From positions 1 through 6,926 of the forward strand of contig JBHHZJ010000137.1 of the NCBI GenBank assembly GCA_046758005.1: a stretch of 6,926 nucleotides of DNA, in the 5' to 3' direction. Position 1 is the first letter of the stretch. The number at the start of each line of letters is the position of its first letter. Origin of the DNA: JBHHZJ01 sp046758005 (lineage in GTDB: Bacteria > Pseudomonadota > Alphaproteobacteria > Kiloniellales > J153). Both the position numbers and the translations under genes were made by a program. Of the stretch, positions 5,833 to 6,926 are shown piece by piece. The notes beneath the pieces were generated by a model, which saw nothing but the letters and a program-made list of their open reading frames with translations, was not told the DNA's origin and ran no database searches.

Positions 5833-6926
5833 ATGAGGGTATCCGGAAAGTTTATCGCGTTGACGGGCGGCGCGCTGGCGCTCCTCGCCGCAGCGCCGGC
5901 GCAGGCCGCGGTTTCGGACGAAGCGCGCTTCGTGTTCAACACCTTCTCGTTCCTGGTCCACGGTTTTCTCGTGATGTGGATGGCGGCCGGCTTCGCCATG
6001 CTCGAATCCGGGCTGGTGCGGACCAAGAACACCGCGACCATCTGCCTCAAAAACATCGCGCTCTATTCCGTGGCCGGGATCCTCTACTACCTGATCGGCT
6101 ACAGCCTGATGTACGTCGACGTCGACAGGTACATCGGCGCCTTCAGCCTGCTCTATAACCCCTCGGAGGCGGAGCTCGCGCTCATCAACGCCGAGGAGGC
6201 GACCGAGGCGCTGATCGCGCCGGTCGTGGGCAACGGCTACGCGGTCATGTCCGACTGGTTTTTCCAGATGGTGTTCGTGGCCACCGCCGCCTCGATCGTC
6301 TCGGGCACGCTGGCCGAGCGCATCAAGGTCTGGCCGTTCCTGATCTTCATCGCGGTGCTGACCGGCCTCATCTACCCGATCGAGGGCGCCTGGACCTGGG
6401 GCGGCGGCTGGCTCGGAAAGCTCGGCTTCTCCGACTTCGCCGGCTCGACCGTGGTTCATTCGGTGGGCGGTTGGGCCGCGCTCAGCGGCGCGATCATCCT
6501 GGGCGCGCGCAAGGGCAAGTACGGCCCCGACGGCAAGGTCAACGCGCTGCCCGGGGCCAACCTGCCGCTCGCCACGCTCGGCACCTTCATCCTGTGGTTC
6601 GGATGGTTCGGGTTCAACGGCGGCTCGCAGCTCGCGCTCGGATCGGCGCTCGACGCCGCCGCCATGGCGATCGTCTACGTCAACACCAACCTGGCCGCGG
6701 CCGCGGGCGTGATCGCCGCGATGGCGGCCACCCAGCTGGTCTACAGGAAGATCGACCTGACCATGGCGCTCAACGGCGCGATCGCCGGCCTGGTCTCGAT
6801 CACCGCCGGTCCCGACCTGCAGAACCATCTGCTCGCGATCGTCGTCGGCGCCATCGGCGGCGTGCTCGTCGTCTTCGCCATCCCGCTGCTCGACAGGCTG
6901 CGCATCGACGACGTGGTCGGGGCGAT
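5833..6926 (+). CDS. amt: Ammonium transporter Amt (3' end outside window)
   Basis: The first 364 residues of an Amt/MEP/Rh-family ammonium channel are present; the gene runs off the right edge. The ATG at 5833 follows GGAGG by seven bases. A signal peptide (MRVSGKFIALTGGALALLAA, cleavage after AQA) precedes the membrane domain, as in E. coli AmtB. Conserved features are GFAMLESGLVRTKN (57-70), F148 (AmtB F107 gate), LAERIK, W189 (W148), D201 (D160) and H209 (H168, first of the twin histidines), all offset by 41 from mature AmtB numbering. FNGGS follows at 261-265 (F215, S219 equivalents). The second twin histidine would fall about four codons past the end. The protein would form a trimer in the inner membrane. 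No glnK lies upstream; a PII gene may lie downstream, outside the window. Sigma-54/NtrC control is likely from the upstream sites. Confidence 0.95.
   Translation, partial: MRVSGKFIALTGGALALLAAAPAQAAVSDEARFVFNTFSFLVHGFLVMWMAAGFAMLESGLVRTKNTATICLKNIALYSVAGILYYLIGYSLMYVDVDRYIGAFSLLYNPSEAELALINAEEATEALIAPVVGNGYAVMSDWFFQMVFVATAASIVSGTLAERIKVWPFLIFIAVLTGLIYPIEGAWTWGGGWLGKLGFSDFAGSTVVHSVGGWAALSGAIILGARKGKYGPDGKVNALPGANLPLATLGTFILWFGWFGFNGGSQLALGSALDAAAMAIVYVNTNLAAAAGVIAAMAATQLVYRKIDLTMALNGAIAGLVSITAGPDLQNHLLAIVVGAIGGVLVVFAIPLLDRLRIDDVVGA

Noticed and set aside
5650..6828. 392-codon minus-strand frame over the amt region
   Set aside because: The plus-strand frame is an unmistakable Amt; the antisense frame is Asp/Gly/Arg-rich without domains.

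Overview
The window is a very GC-rich (roughly 70% by eye) piece of a chromosome, most likely from an alphaproteobacterium or a close proteobacterial relative. The reasons are strong GC bias at third codon positions, canonical AGGAGG-type ribosome binding sites, a DddP-type M24-fold enzyme, a UbiH/COQ6-family ubiquinone hydroxylase, a YqgE/AlgH protein and a proteobacterial Amt transporter with a sigma-54-like promoter. The assignment is inferred from protein families only; there is no rRNA or tRNA.

Layout. Positions 1-2622 hold three genes on the minus strand. In order of transcription they are an unusual signal-peptide-bearing YqgE/AlgH protein (2622 to 1984), a Sec-exported acetamidase/formamidase-family protein (1870 to 605) and a short Tat-exported protein related to TAXI-type TRAP solute-binding proteins (624 to 1). 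The last two overlap by 20 bp. Divergent from yqgE, on the plus strand, is a DddP-like DMSP lyase/M24-fold protein (2824-4110). It converges on a ubiquinone-biosynthesis FAD monooxygenase on the minus strand (5508 to 4207). The 96 bp between these two genes is almost entirely one long imperfect hairpin built of degenerate 8-bp units. After a 324-bp divergent regulatory region, an ammonium transporter gene (5833 to beyond the end) runs off the right edge.

How it fits together. The exported amidase would release ammonia from small amides in the periplasm, and the ammonium transporter would take ammonia up. Upstream of amt lies a good, one-mismatch sigma-54 -24/-12 element, with a TGCA-N9-TGCA NtrC-like site about 134 bp before the predicted transcription start. 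This points to nitrogen-limitation control. The DddP-like protein keeps every metal-binding and catalytic residue I can place from the characterised Roseobacter enzymes, at the same spacing, so DMSP cleavage is a real possibility. The clade also contains uncharacterised homologues, so the substrate is not proven. Four of the six products carry recognisable export signals. No CRISPR array, insertion sequence, phage gene or RNA gene was seen.
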